Counted from the first letter of the stretch, positions 28,713-37,612 are shown. The stretch: DNA of 53,138 nucleotides from Candidatus Poribacteria bacterium (GCA_016215705.1 JACRIR010000161.1:1-53138), one strand, 5' to 3'. Notes: generated from the sequence alone by a model not told the origin. Made by a program: numbers and translations.

Positions 28713-30536
28713 TTATTCTATTGGAACTCTTGCTTCAATCCTTGTGCCTTGCCCGACTTGGGTGAAAGTCGTTACTGTTCCCGAAAGCTGGTCGACTCTT
28801 TCTCTTATTCCGACGAGACCAAGACTTCGGCGAACATCAATCCTTGACGGGTCAAAGCCGTGGCCGTTATCTTCAACGACGAGCGCGAGACATTTTTCTT
28901 TGAGGCAAAGCCCAACTTTCACGCAACTTGCTCCGGAATGGCGGGAGATGTTGCTTAATGCCTCCTGCATCACCCTGTACAGACACGTGGTCACTTCGGG
29001 ATTGTACTTCTTGTCTTCGACCTCGCACTCCCATTCGCACCGAATACCCGTCTCATCCTCAAAATCCATCAGGTAGGATTCTATCGTCGAAGCGAGTCCT
29101 ATCTCATCCAGCATCCTTGGCCGCAGTCTCGTGGAGAGATGTCGGATGTCCGCCGTCATAGCGTCGAGCTTCTTGCCGATGTCGTTGGCCGTGTCGCGAG
29201 TTCGTTGGTCTTCCACGTTGGCAAGTTTTGAAAGGTTTTCCACTGCCATTTTCACCGATGCCACATATTGCGCCAGCCCCTCATGAAGGTTCAGGGAAAG
29301 TCCCCTTCTTTCCTCCTCATGGGTCTGCATGAGCTTCTTCGAGAGGAGCCGGATTTCAGACCTGGAAGCCTCAAGCTTTTCCTCGGTTTGCCTGCGCTCG
29401 ACAATTTGTCGAACAAGCTGTTCGTTTATTTCGACCAACTCGGTGGTGCGCTCGCGCACCAAATCTTCCAACCGCTCCTTGTGCTTCATCAACTCCACTT
29501 CCATCTGCTTGCGTTGCGTGATGTCGCGCAGGACGACCACTTCGCTTATGAGACTGTCATTATGGTCGAGTAGCCGGGAGACTTTCACATCATACGTGTG
29601 CTGCCTGCCGTTTTCGTACAGCACCATCTCTTCATCTGCTGTTTTCCCTGCGTGGGAATTCAATCGGGCGCTCAATTCCGGCAATGTCTTATCCACCGGC
29701 TGACCAATAACCGAGGAAAGAGGACGCTTTGCCAGGCGTTGCGCGGGCGGGTTCATTTCTGCTACGCGACTCTGCTTGTCCAACACGATAACGCAGTCAT
29801 CCATGCTGTCGACAATGGCAGCGCGCGCTATCGGAACAAGATCGGCTAGATACAAATGGAAGAGCGCCCACGTACACGCCAGACAGGATATCGCAAGCGC
29901 AAACGGAGTGAGGTCCAAGTGGGGGACAGGGGATAAGCCGGAGAGGAACAGGATGTTGCCGGCCAACGGCGCCAGCGCTGCGATGAGGATTGCGCCGGCC
30001 TGCTTGCGGTAGAAATGACTCGAGCGGAAAAACGCCACAATGATAAGAATTGTGCCCGACAGGAGCAAGAGGTAGAAGTACGTTGCCCAAAACCAGAAAG
30101 CGATGCCCATTGGCAGATGCAGCACCGAGAATCGGCCGCTCAGGTCGATCTCGGCGCTCTTCCAGAACAAGTGATGGGCGTCATTGGTCAACACCGTAGC
30201 CAATGCGCCTGCGGCGCCTGCTACAAGAAGGGCAAACCTGAATGGCGTGTTCCATCGCCGATATCCTGCATATTGAATCGCGAAGAGCAGCCATGCGGGT
30301 GGAACAATGACGATGCCGATATACTTTAGCTTGGCCCAGAAAAGCTTTGCCGGCAACTCAATGGCTGTAAGTTCCAGCATATAGAGGTTGGACCATATGG
30401 CGACTCCCGCCATGAGCAACGCGAGTGCGCGGCCTTCGGGAGTTGGGCGCCTCCAGAAAACATAAACGGCCAGCACGGCCATAGCGATGCCGGTCAGGCC
30501 TAGCGGGCGCGTTTCGAGCATGATATCCCACGCCAC
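28713..30536 (-). CDS. 7TM-PAS sensor histidine kinase, HisKA_3/NarL type
   Basis: The protein has 607 residues from GTG 30536 behind GGGGG (ATG 30521 is an alternative). The N-terminal ~220 residues hold seven hydrophobic segments of the 7TM sensor type (LFWAKLKYIGIVIVPPAWLL is characteristic). A PAS domain follows (about 230-345, DSMDDCVIVLDKQSRVAEMN). Then come a coiled coil, the HisKA_3 dimerisation box with phospho-His in RRGLSLNLHEGLAQYV, and the ATPase part (VMQEALSNISRHSGA, VVEDNGHGFDP, GLVGIRERVDQLSG). Kinases of this subtype phosphorylate NarL/LuxR regulators. None is adjacent, so it is an orphan kinase in this window. The signal is unknown. Confidence 0.92.
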   Translation of the reverse strand: MAWDIMLETRPLGLTGIAMAVLAVYVFWRRPTPEGRALALLMAGVAIWSNLYMLELTAIELPAKLFWAKLKYIGIVIVPPAWLLFAIQYAGYRRWNTPFRFALLVAGAAGALATVLTNDAHHLFWKSAEIDLSGRFSVLHLPMGIAFWFWATYFYLLLLSGTILIIVAFFRSSHFYRKQAGAILIAALAPLAGNILFLSGLSPVPHLDLTPFALAISCLACTWALFHLYLADLVPIARAAIVDSMDDCVIVLDKQSRVAEMNPPAQRLAKRPLSSVIGQPVDKTLPELSARLNSHAGKTADEEMVLYENGRQHTYDVKVSRLLDHNDSLISEVVVLRDITQRKQMEVELMKHKERLEDLVRERTTELVEINEQLVRQIVERRQTEEKLEASRSEIRLLSKKLMQTHEEERRGLSLNLHEGLAQYVASVKMAVENLSKLANVEDQRTRDTANDIGKKLDAMTADIRHLSTRLRPRMLDEIGLASTIESYLMDFEDETGIRCEWECEVEDKKYNPEVTTCLYRVMQEALSNISRHSGASCVKVGLCLKEKCLALVVEDNGHGFDPSRIDVRRSLGLVGIRERVDQLSGTVTTFTQVGQGTRIEARVPIE

Positions 30537-30699
30537 GGATTGTACCCCCAGTCCCCCGAGGCTCTCACTTTCTCCCCCGAACTATTTTACCATGAATATC
30601 TGCAAAAGAGAAATTTGTCAATCCGCCAAGGAGTAAAAGGAGAAATTGCGACAGATTCATGGCAGAGGGCCGCCTCTATTCTCTCCAGGTCACAAGTTA

Positions 30700-30728
30700 T
30701 TGTGAAACCGACATTTTCATGCTATAAT
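30700..30728 (+). promoter_or_regulatory. cysK promoter
   Basis: TTGTGA (30700-30705), a 17-base spacer and consensus TATAAT (30723-30728) lie 58 bases before the ATG at 30786. I saw no regulatory leader in the 249-base gap. Confidence 0.7.
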
Positions 30729-30785
30729 ACACCCCCGATAAGGGCTGGAAGGGTAGTCGATTAAAGGGGGAAAGAGGTCTAATTC

Positions 30786-31718
30786 ATGCGCGTTTATCAG
30801 AGTGTTCTGGAGACTATCGGAAGGACTCCACTGGTTAGAATCAATAAAGTGGTGAAGAACAAGAACGCCGTCCTCTACGTCAAACTGGAGGGCCAGAACC
30901 CGGGCGGCTCGGTCAAAGACCGCATAGCGCTCAGCATGGTCGAGTCCGCCGAGCGTGACGGCAGGCTCACCAAAGATAGAATTATTCTGGAGCCCACGAG
31001 CGGCAACACCGGCATCGGCCTCGCCATTGTCGCCCTGGTGAAGGGATACCAGTTGCACGTTACCATGTCGGCTGGAATGAGCGACGAGCGTAAGAACATG
31101 CTCCTGGCGCTCGGGGCAACCCTTATTCTGACCGATCCCTCAAAAGGGACTGACGGCGCAATCCTGAAGGCCCGTGAGCTTATCAAAGAGAACCCGGAGA
31201 AATACTGGGAGCCCGACCAATTCAATAATTCTGCAAATCCGGAGATTCATTACCGCACAACCGCCGAGGAAGTATGGCAGGACCTTGATGGGAACATCGA
31301 TGTTTTTGTGGCGGCCCTTGGGACATCCGGCACCATTATGGGAGCGGGCAAGCGGCTGCGCGAGCTGAACCCGAAAACAAGGATAGTCGCGGTTGAACCC
31401 GTGCTCGGCCACAAGATTCAAGGTCTCAAGAATATGAAAGAGGCGATCGTCCCCGGCATATATAGCGAGGCCGGCTGGGATGAAAAAGTTACCGTGGACG
31501 ACCGACTGTGCGACGAATACAGCCGGAAACTTTCCCGCGAAGAGGGCATCTTTGCAGGAATGAGCGCAGGCGCAGCCTTCTATGCGGCGGTTCAGGCAAC
31601 CGAAAAGCTTCCGCGCGGCAACGTCGTCTGCATAATACCCGACCGGGGCGAGAAATACTTGAGCACGCGCCTATTCGAGTTGGAGAATAAAGCCGGGCGG
31701 ATAATCAAGGCGTACTGA
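30786..31718 (+). CDS. cysK: Cysteine synthase A (O-acetylserine sulfhydrylase)
   Basis: The protein has 310 residues, the normal length of CysK, which makes cysteine from O-acetylserine and sulfide. PLP Lys lies in NPGGSVKDRIALSMV, the substrate loop is PTSGNTGIGLAIVAL, and the phosphate-binding GTSGTIMGAGKRL and the C-terminal GMSAGAAFYAAVQ are intact. It is separate from the CysM-like gene at 10568, and its own promoter suggests independent control. The two synthases give the cell a sulfide route here and a carrier-bound route there. An AGAGG site precedes the ATG. A long hairpin follows the stop. Confidence 0.94.
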   Translation: MRVYQSVLETIGRTPLVRINKVVKNKNAVLYVKLEGQNPGGSVKDRIALSMVESAERDGRLTKDRIILEPTSGNTGIGLAIVALVKGYQLHVTMSAGMSDERKNMLLALGATLILTDPSKGTDGAILKARELIKENPEKYWEPDQFNNSANPEIHYRTTAEEVWQDLDGNIDVFVAALGTSGTIMGAGKRLRELNPKTRIVAVEPVLGHKIQGLKNMKEAIVPGIYSEAGWDEKVTVDDRLCDEYSRKLSREEGIFAGMSAGAAFYAAVQATEKLPRGNVVCIIPDRGEKYLSTRLFELENKAGRIIKAY

Positions 31719-31724
31719 AAAGAG

Positions 31725-31800
31725 GGCGAAAGACGAAAGGAATAAAGCGAAAGGGGATCATACTCATTCCCCTTTCGTCTTTGTCCTTTCGTCTTTCGCC
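31725..31800. repeat. Long imperfect hairpin of a GAAAGG-type purine repeat
   Basis: GGCGAAAGACGAAAGGA, GCGAAAGGGGA and their complements form a stem of about 30 pairs around TCATACTCAT. The GCGAAAGACGAAAGG phrase is a dispersed purine tract also seen near 430, 3880, 22441 and 26620 on the plus strand, and near 50935 in complement. It starts 7 bases after the cysK stop and ends just before the glycosyltransferase start, so it may separate the two transcripts. Confidence 0.6.
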
Positions 31801-31809
31801 TATGTGAGT

Positions 31810-33024
31810 ATGAATCGCATTCTTGTCATTCACCGAGGCTCGCTCGGTGACTTCCTGCTACTTCTGCCGACACTACATGCTCTAAAGGATAGGCTTGCCG
31901 GGGTGAGAGTCGAGATTCTCGGGCGCCTTGAGATCGCGGGCCTCGCCTGTCCCGGAGTTGCCGATTCGATAGCTTCCGTCGAACGGGCGGAATTCGTGCC
32001 CATCTTCGAGCAGGACGTCGGGTTGTCGGAAGCTCGTACAAGCTACTTTTCCTCATTTGACGCCGTGCTTGCATATGTTTTAGACCCCAATAGAACCCTC
32101 GAGCGAAACCTTCTCCGACTCGGTATAGGAAACGTGATAGTCCGGCCACCCTTTCCGCCGGCAGCCACACGAATTCATGTGAGCGAGTATCTCCTTGACA
32201 CAATTGCGCCACTGTTTCGTGATGCGGACAAGCGGCAGCCGATGGAGAAGCGTCCGCCACGGTTTCTAGCGTTCAATGAAGACGAAATGAGGTGGGCGGA
32301 GTCTTTTCTGCGACTTAAATCCCCCCGTTCCCTCTTTGCGAAAGAGGGAATAGAGAGACCGGCCCGTAGTATGAAGAGACCGTCTCGTGATTCTGTGAGT
32401 GCGAACTTATTCGCAGGCGCGACACGGAAGGAGTCCGAGAAGATTGTGCGAACAAATTCGCACTTACAGAATCCCACGCCGACTCGGCAATTGCGGGACA
32501 GTCCCACAGAAGGGATGTTGCCTGAAGGCGGTCCGGTAATCGCCATTCATCCGGGCAGCGGTAACGAGAAAAAGTGCTGGCCGGTTGAGAGGTATGAGGC
32601 GCTCGCTCGGCGAGTGTTAGGTGATATCAATTGTTCGCTGCTGTTGGTTCTCGGGCCTGCCGATGAGCGATTGACCGAACGGACAACGAATCTCGGCAGA
32701 GAACTCAACGCAACTATCGCGCAGAGCTTATCGCTCAGGCGTCTTGCAGCCGTGCTCTCGAAGTGCGCCGCTTACGTCGGCAATGATTCTGGTATCAGCC
32801 ATATGGCGGCAGCGGCCGGCACACCGACGCTCGCGATATTCGGGCCCACCGATTCCACAGTGTGGGCGCCCAAAGGCGAAAACGCGTGGATAGTCCGGAG
32901 CGATATCGAATGCAGCCCATGTGAGCGCGAAAAAATGCGGCAATGCGTAGAGAGGAAGTGTCTCACCGCGATCGATGTTAACGAAGTAACGGAAGCTGTG
33001 AAGCGCCTTCTTAGGACACCGTGA
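31810..33024 (+). CDS. Family 9 (heptosyltransferase-like) glycosyltransferase with in-frame repeat insert
   Basis: The product has 404 residues from ATG 31810. It has the GT9 pattern: VIHRGSLGDFLLLLPTLHAL (N-terminal), then GPVIAIHPGSGNEKKCWPVE and RYEALARRVL. The acceptor block YVGNDSGISHMAAAAGTPTL and IFGPTDSTVWAPKGENAW close it. These enzymes transfer ADP-heptose or a related sugar to lipopolysaccharide cores. Residues about 170-235 (LKSPRSLFAKEGIERPARSM to about LRDSPTEG) are not family sequence. They are the translation of repeats F and C in frame, forming an inserted linker between the two Rossmann domains. The domains are otherwise complete. The inserted loop may be tolerated. Confidence 0.85.
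   Translation: MNRILVIHRGSLGDFLLLLPTLHALKDRLAGVRVEILGRLEIAGLACPGVADSIASVERAEFVPIFEQDVGLSEARTSYFSSFDAVLAYVLDPNRTLERNLLRLGIGNVIVRPPFPPAATRIHVSEYLLDTIAPLFRDADKRQPMEKRPPRFLAFNEDEMRWAESFLRLKSPRSLFAKEGIERPARSMKRPSRDSVSANLFAGATRKESEKIVRTNSHLQNPTPTRQLRDSPTEGMLPEGGPVIAIHPGSGNEKKCWPVERYEALARRVLGDINCSLLLVLGPADERLTERTTNLGRELNATIAQSLSLRRLAAVLSKCAAYVGNDSGISHMAAAAGTPTLAIFGPTDSTVWAPKGENAWIVRSDIECSPCEREKMRQCVERKCLTAIDVNEVTEAVKRLLRTP
32318..32505 (+). repeat. Repeats F and C inside the glycosyltransferase gene
   Basis: An AAATCCCCCC unit and the palindrome TTCCCTCTTTGCGAAAGAGG (type F, 32318-32352) are followed by a C-type part. The C part has a palindromic GTGCGAACTTATTCGCAGGC, ATTGTGCGAACAAATTCGCA, CTTACAGAATCCC and CGGCAATTGCGGGACAGT words. 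Together they form an insert of about 190 bases with no stop in the gene's frame. Confidence 0.65.
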
Positions 33025-33228
33025 AGCGCTTTCTTGCGTGTTTGCAGGGGCGAACCTTGTGCTCGCCCGAATGCAGAACGAACAAAAGGGTCGTCCCTAC
33101 AGACGGTCGTCATCTCCAGGAGACGCAGGTTTTCGCCTCGCGGCCCTTCTCTGAGGTTCTTTCGCCTTGCAAGCCGGCGGAATGTTGAGGATGAACCCTT
33201 CAGGCGCAATCCGGGCTGAAATAGCGCT

Positions 33229-33513
33229 TCAGCCCTTGAAAGGTTGAATCTCGCCTGTGTCCTTCTTGACGAATACTCTCACTGACAGATTCTCACTTTT
33301 CAAAGCCTCGCAGGCGTGAGCAAGGTCACAGGCTTCTATCTGGATAGCCATGCCGCAGTCGGAGACTGCCTTATGAGGTTTGGGAACGGGAAGGTAGTGG
33401 ACGTTGAGAGATTGCAGGATTTCTTCCGCAAGAAGCGTGTGATGGGTGGTGGGCAGGACAAAGATGTATTTGGCTTGGGGAGAGGGAGGGATAATTTCGA
33501 TAAGGTCTGACAT
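33229..33513 (-). CDS. Se/S-carrier-like protein (DUF3343 type)
   Basis: The protein has 94 residues. The DUF3343 pattern is visible: YIFVLPTTHHTLLAEEILQS, the PVPKPHKAVSDCGMAIQIEA block with Cys53, and the closing VRVFVKKDTGEIQPF. This small family is proposed to carry selenium or sulfur and often lies beside cysteine desulfurases and YedF. Here it is the last gene on the minus strand after two cysteine desulfurases (83 bases after the NifS-type gene). A persulfide carried on Cys53 would fit. The role is inferred. Confidence 0.82.
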   Translation of the reverse strand: MSDLIEIIPPSPQAKYIFVLPTTHHTLLAEEILQSLNVHYLPVPKPHKAVSDCGMAIQIEACDLAHACEALKSENLSVRVFVKKDTGEIQPFKG

Positions 33514-33596
33514 GAAGCGTTAGCAGAACAGTTGGTTTAGATTTTAGGTTGAAGAGAAGCAGCACATCGCAAAGACGCGAAGCCCCTTTCGCCTTC

Positions 33597-34751
33597 TTAC
33601 GTGAGCGCTGACATTTTCCGGAGCCGCTGGACAATTTCCGGGAGAACTTCGGCGACGTAGAGGATATCCTCTCTGGAGTTGTCTATGCCGAGCGAGAACC
33701 TCAGTGAACCATGCGCTATCTCATGAGGCAGGCCGATTGCCAGCAGGACGTGCGACGGGTCGAGCGAGCCGGAAGTACACGCCGAGCCGCTCGAGACAGC
33801 GATCCCTTTCATGTCGAGCATCATTATCATGGATTCGCCCTCGACGTAGCGGAAGCAGATGTTGAGTGTATTCGGAAGCCTGTCGGTCGGGTGTCCGTTG
33901 ACGAGGGTATCGTCGATGCGCTCGACGAGTTCATTTTGGAGGCGATCGCGAAGCTCCACAAGTTTCCGATAATTGCTTTCCATCGATTTCTGCGAGAGCT
34001 CGCAAGCCTTTCCCATCCCCACTATGCCCGGAGTATTCTCGGTGCCCGCGCGCCGGTTGGTCTCATGATGTCCGCCATGCTGAAGAGGGAAGATGCGTGT
34101 GCCCTTCTTTATGAAAAGGGCTCCAACGCCTTTCGGGCCGTAAATCTTGTGGGCGGACATTGACATGAGCGTAGCATTCGATCTCACGACGTCGACAGGT
34201 ATCTTTCCGCACGTCTGAACGGCATCGGTATGGAAATAGACGCCTTTTTCGGCTCCAATTTTGCCAATCTCGTCAATATCCTGAATTGTGCCTATCTCGT
34301 TGTTGCCATGTATGATCGAGATCAGGATCGTGTCTTTGCGAATGGAGTCGCGCAATTGATCGAGGTCGACCTTTCCATACTTATCGACTTTGAGATATGT
34401 GACCTCGAAGCCCTGTTTTTCCAGGAATTTGCAGGTGTTAAGAACGGCGTGATGTTCGACCTGGGACGTGATGATATGCTTGCCTTTTTTCTCGTTCGCA
34501 TGCGCTATGCCCTTGATGGCGAGATTGTCCGACTCGGTGCCGCCACTTGTGAAGACGATGTTTGCGGACTCGGCGCCGATGAGGCCGGCGACCTGGTCGC
34601 GAGCCTTGGCCATCGCCTCTCGAGCCTCACGCCCGAAACTGTGAACGCTCGAAGCGTTCCCGTATTTCTGCTCGAAGTACGGAAGCATCGCCTTGAGGAC
34701 GTCCGGGCTCACCGCAGTGGTGGCATTGTGGTCAAGATAAACGCGTTTCAT
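33597..34751 (-). CDS. nifS: Cysteine desulfurase, NifS/IscS type
   Basis: The protein has 384 residues, typical of class I desulfurases. PLP Lys202 lies in SMSAHKIYGPKGVGAL, His100/101 in SQVEHHAVLNTC, and the mobile persulfide loop SSGSACTSGSLDPSH holds active Cys325. It removes sulfur from cysteine as an enzyme persulfide for Fe-S clusters, TusA or other carriers. It lies 13 bases after the second desulfurase gene, with the Se/S carrier gene downstream, so the three form an operon. No iscU or iscA is adjacent. It may feed the sulfur-relay locus at 9-15.6 kb. Confidence 0.92.
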   Translation of the reverse strand: MKRVYLDHNATTAVSPDVLKAMLPYFEQKYGNASSVHSFGREAREAMAKARDQVAGLIGAESANIVFTSGGTESDNLAIKGIAHANEKKGKHIITSQVEHHAVLNTCKFLEKQGFEVTYLKVDKYGKVDLDQLRDSIRKDTILISIIHGNNEIGTIQDIDEIGKIGAEKGVYFHTDAVQTCGKIPVDVVRSNATLMSMSAHKIYGPKGVGALFIKKGTRIFPLQHGGHHETNRRAGTENTPGIVGMGKACELSQKSMESNYRKLVELRDRLQNELVERIDDTLVNGHPTDRLPNTLNICFRYVEGESMIMMLDMKGIAVSSGSACTSGSLDPSHVLLAIGLPHEIAHGSLRFSLGIDNSREDILYVAEVLPEIVQRLRKMSALT

Positions 34752-34764
34752 TGCCTCTTCTCCC

Positions 34765-35898
34765 TTAAGCTGCTATGCGGCGCACTGCCGCTATTGCCGC
34801 GTCGATGTCGCTTTCGGAGGTGAAAGGCCCCGGGCTGAACCTCACTGTTCCATGCGGATAAGTGTGGATACTCTTGTGGGCCTCGGGCGCACAGTGGAGA
34901 CCGCCCCTCACACAAACGCCAAACTCCTGGTCGAGTCTGTGGGCCGCTTCCTGCGAGCTCAAGCCATCAAACGTAATGGATGTCAGCGCAATCCGCTCGG
35001 AACGCCCGGGCCAGGATCGCACTTTCACGCCCGCGATCCCGAAAAGGCCCTCTTCAAGCCGGTTTGCAAGCGCCAACTCGCGCTCGCGTATCGAGGCTAT
35101 TCCCGCATCCAATATATATTGCGCAGCAGCGCCCAATCCGGCAATCCCCGGCCCATTCAACGTGCCGGCTTCAAACTTGTCCGGCAACGCCTGTGGCTGA
35201 AGCAGGCTCGTTGAATTGCTGCCGGTTCCCCCCTCTTTCAAGGGGTCAAAATCGACGTGTTCCGCGATGTAAAGGCCGCCTGTGCCCATAGGCCCCAACA
35301 GGGCCTTATGGCCCGTGAACGCAAGCAGATCGATGGGCGACTCATCTATGTTTATGGAAACAGAACCCGCCGCCTGGGCTGCATCCACTAAGTACGGTAT
35401 GCCGTGAGCCTTTGCCACTTCGCCGATCTCTTTCACCGGCATGAGCGCCCCTGTTACGTTGCTTGCGAAAGTCGTCACGATGAGGCGCGTGTCCCGATTG
35501 ATCGCGCGGCGGACATCTTCCGGCGCGACAGGCCCCCCGCCGCTTTTTATTATACTCAATCTCGCCCCGTGTTGCACCATTGTTCGAAGCGGTCGAAGCA
35601 CTGCATTGTGCTCGAGTGAAGTCGTGATGGCGTGTCGGCCACGAGAAAGAATCCCCTTTATGGCGACGTTGATCGCTTCGGTCGCATTTGCGGTGAAGAC
35701 AATGTATTCGGACCTGTGGACGCCGAAGAGCCGCGCAAGCGCCCGGCGCGCCTTGAAAACCGTCTCGTCGGCCAGTCGGCCGAGTCTGTGGCTTGATCTG
35801 CCGGGACTGGCGCCAATCTCCCTCATATATCGCATCACTGCTTCTATGACCGGGTCGGGTTTTGGGAAAGAGGTCGCAGCATTGTCCAGATATATCAC
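34765..35898 (-). CDS. Cysteine desulfurase family protein (SufS/CsdB-like class V aminotransferase)
   Basis: The protein has 377 residues from GTG 35898 (start VIYLDNAATSFPKPDPVIEA), which has an AGAGGA site. An upstream open frame runs back through a B repeat and the cysS end and lacks homology. PLP Lys198 lies in LLAFTGHKALLGPMGTGG, the active-site loop reads VCVRGGLHCAPEAHKS with Cys336, and HNAV near 97 is kept. The short R-G-G-x-H-C-A-P loop places it in the class II or SufS-like group of TIGR01977-type desulfurases. It differs from the NifS-type neighbour by subfamily, so the two probably serve different acceptors. Confidence 0.9.
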   Translation of the reverse strand: MIYLDNAATSFPKPDPVIEAVMRYMREIGASPGRSSHRLGRLADETVFKARRALARLFGVHRSEYIVFTANATEAINVAIKGILSRGRHAITTSLEHNAVLRPLRTMVQHGARLSIIKSGGGPVAPEDVRRAINRDTRLIVTTFASNVTGALMPVKEIGEVAKAHGIPYLVDAAQAAGSVSINIDESPIDLLAFTGHKALLGPMGTGGLYIAEHVDFDPLKEGGTGSNSTSLLQPQALPDKFEAGTLNGPGIAGLGAAAQYILDAGIASIRERELALANRLEEGLFGIAGVKVRSWPGRSERIALTSITFDGLSSQEAAHRLDQEFGVCVRGGLHCAPEAHKSIHTYPHGTVRFSPGPFTSESDIDAAIAAVRRIAA

Positions 35899-35923
35899 CG
35901 TAAGACATCCTCTCGGGAAACAA

Positions 35924-35974
35924 GGGAACTTATTCGGGGACACCATGCGACATGGTGTCCCCGAATAAGTTCCC
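35924..35974. repeat. Dispersed repeat B, copy 8 (perfect 24-bp stem)
   Basis: The left arm GGGAACTTATTC with GGGGACACCATG is exactly complementary to the right arm, with loop CGA at 35948-35950. It lies between cysS and the desulfurase gene, about 26 bases upstream of the latter's start. The outer arm differs from copy 3 (CCCTTAATTC) and copy 9 (GCGATTATCC). Confidence 0.85.
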
Positions 35975-36019
35975 TGGCCGCACGGAGTCGCCGATGAAGC
36001 TCCTGCCGTTTTCCGCCAT

Positions 36020-37459
36020 TCAGACAGCCTGTTTCGCGCGCCAGAAGGTGCCTTCCGGCGTATCTTCGAGAGAGACGCCAAGGTCGGTCAGGCGAGACCG
36101 TATGGAATCGGCGAGTTGATAGTCTTTTCGCGTGCGGGCTTCAGCCCGCAGACTTATCAACAGATCGAGGAGTCTGTCGCTCAGTTCCGTGTCGGCGCGA
36201 GAAGCTTTTTGTTGGAATAGGCCGAGCACAGTCCCTAGTTCGCGAGTTTGGTCGATAATCGAGCGGAGTTCTTCCGGTTTGCAGTTCCATGCGTCGGGCT
36301 CATCCAGAATTTTGTTCAGGCTTCGGACCATATCGAAGAACGCTGCAATGGCCTTCGGGGTATTGAAATCGTCGTCCATCGCCTCCTCGAAGTCGGCCCT
36401 CAGTCTTGCTCCAATGCTTTCGAGTGAAACCGCCTCCTCCGATTGCCGACCCCTTTTCTCGAGCAGGAGCGCCTGGCGCTCAGCCTTTTCGAGAGCGATA
36501 TAGACGCGCTGAAGGGCCGACTCGGATTCCTTGAGTGAATCGTCGGTGAAATCAATGGGTTTGCGGTAATGGGCGGAAAGCAGAAAATGGCGAATTACTT
36601 CAGGAGTGGCGACGTTCAACATTTCACGGACGAGAGTGATATTGCCTAGAGACTTCGACATCTTCTGGCCGCTGATGTTGAGATAGCCGTTGTGCATCCA
36701 GATTCTTGCGAAACCCTTTCCGGTCACGGCGCAGCTCTGGGCTATTTCGTTTTCATGGTGGGGGAAGATCAGATCGTGTCCACCGCCATGAATGTCAAAT
36801 TCCTCACCGAGATACTTGCTCGACATGATTGAGCACTCAATGTGCCAGCCCGGTCTGCCTTTTCCCCACGGGCTGTCCCAACTCGGCTCTCCGGGCTTAG
36901 CCGACTTCCACAGCGCGAAGTCGAGCGGATGGCGAAGCCTGGGATCGACCTCGATCCGGACGCCTTGCATCAACTCTTCGAGATTCTGATGCGAGAGCCG
37001 CCCGTAATCCTTGAATGTCGATATTTCGTAAAACACGTCGTCATCGACCTGGTAGGCGAATCCCTTTTCGATGAGCCTCTCTATATAAGAGATCATCTCA
37101 GGGATCAAATCAGTGGCGCGAGGGTGATAGTCGGCGCGCTGTATGCCCAGGGAGTCGGAATCCTCGAAATAGTAGCGGGTATACTTCTCGGCTACTTCTG
37201 CGGCCGTGATTCCTTCTTCATTTGCCCGTTTGATTATTTTGTCTTCGACGTCGGTAATGTTCTGCACGTACCTGACCCGGTATCCCCGATACTGCAGGTA
37301 GCGGCGGACAACGTCAAAGAAAACGAAAACGCGGGCGTTGCCGATGTGGATGAAATTGTAGACTGTCGGCCCACAGGTGTACATGCCGATCTTGCCCGGC
37401 TCAATCGGCTCGAGCGGCTGCTTGCTCCTCGTGAGCGTATTATAGACCATCACCGGCAT
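36020..37459 (-). CDS. cysS: Cysteinyl-tRNA synthetase
   Basis: The protein has 479 residues from ATG 37459 with a GGGAGAGG site. It is a class I synthetase that charges tRNA-Cys. The zinc-binding start GMYTCGPTVYNFIHIGNAR holds the HIGN motif, then DIHGGGHDLIFPHHENEIAQ and the signature KMSKSLGN; a helical anticodon-binding part with DDDFNTPKAIAAFFDMVRSL follows. The length is normal. An open frame upstream of the ATG passes through repeats and is not part of the gene. It is first in a minus-strand series with two cysteine desulfurases, which may reflect shared need for cysteine. Confidence 0.94.
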   Translation of the reverse strand: MPVMVYNTLTRSKQPLEPIEPGKIGMYTCGPTVYNFIHIGNARVFVFFDVVRRYLQYRGYRVRYVQNITDVEDKIIKRANEEGITAAEVAEKYTRYYFEDSDSLGIQRADYHPRATDLIPEMISYIERLIEKGFAYQVDDDVFYEISTFKDYGRLSHQNLEELMQGVRIEVDPRLRHPLDFALWKSAKPGEPSWDSPWGKGRPGWHIECSIMSSKYLGEEFDIHGGGHDLIFPHHENEIAQSCAVTGKGFARIWMHNGYLNISGQKMSKSLGNITLVREMLNVATPEVIRHFLLSAHYRKPIDFTDDSLKESESALQRVYIALEKAERQALLLEKRGRQSEEAVSLESIGARLRADFEEAMDDDFNTPKAIAAFFDMVRSLNKILDEPDAWNCKPEELRSIIDQTRELGTVLGLFQQKASRADTELSDRLLDLLISLRAEARTRKDYQLADSIRSRLTDLGVSLEDTPEGTFWRAKQAV

Positions 37460-37496
37460 ATGGGCCTCTCCCTGCAAAAGTGGACTATTGACATAT

Positions 37497-37505
37497 ATTA
37501 TATCA
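37497..37505 (-). promoter_or_regulatory. Extended -10 element of cysS
   Basis: On the minus strand TGATATAAT gives TG one base before a consensus TATAAT (37497-37502). I see no convincing -35. The leader to the ATG is about 30 bases. Confidence 0.45.
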
Positions 37506-37565
37506 TGTTCCCGATACACGCGCGTTGGCGACACCAATGGCACGCGGCCCATCCTTTGCAGACAG

Positions 37566-37612
37566 GCGATTATCCGGGGACACCATGTCGCACGGTGTCC
37601 CCGAATAATCGC
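37566..37612. repeat. Dispersed repeat B, copy 9
   Basis: GCGATTATCCGGGGACACC and the complementary right arm pair with a mismatch at 37574/37604. It is upstream of cysS. The 377-base gap 37460-37836 also holds a GTAGGGGCACG...CGCGCCCCTAC palindrome at 37793-37819 like the centre of element D, and nothing else that I recognise. Confidence 0.8.

Noticed and set aside
31725-31800. Large hairpin after cysK as a simple rho-independent terminator
   Set aside because: There is no T-run after the stem and the arms are dispersed GAAAGG repeats; it may still attenuate, so it is kept as a repeat.
33025-33228. GGGGCGAAC...GTCCCTAC words after the glycosyltransferase as an A or D copy
   Set aside because: Only fragments match and the arms do not pair well; left unassigned.
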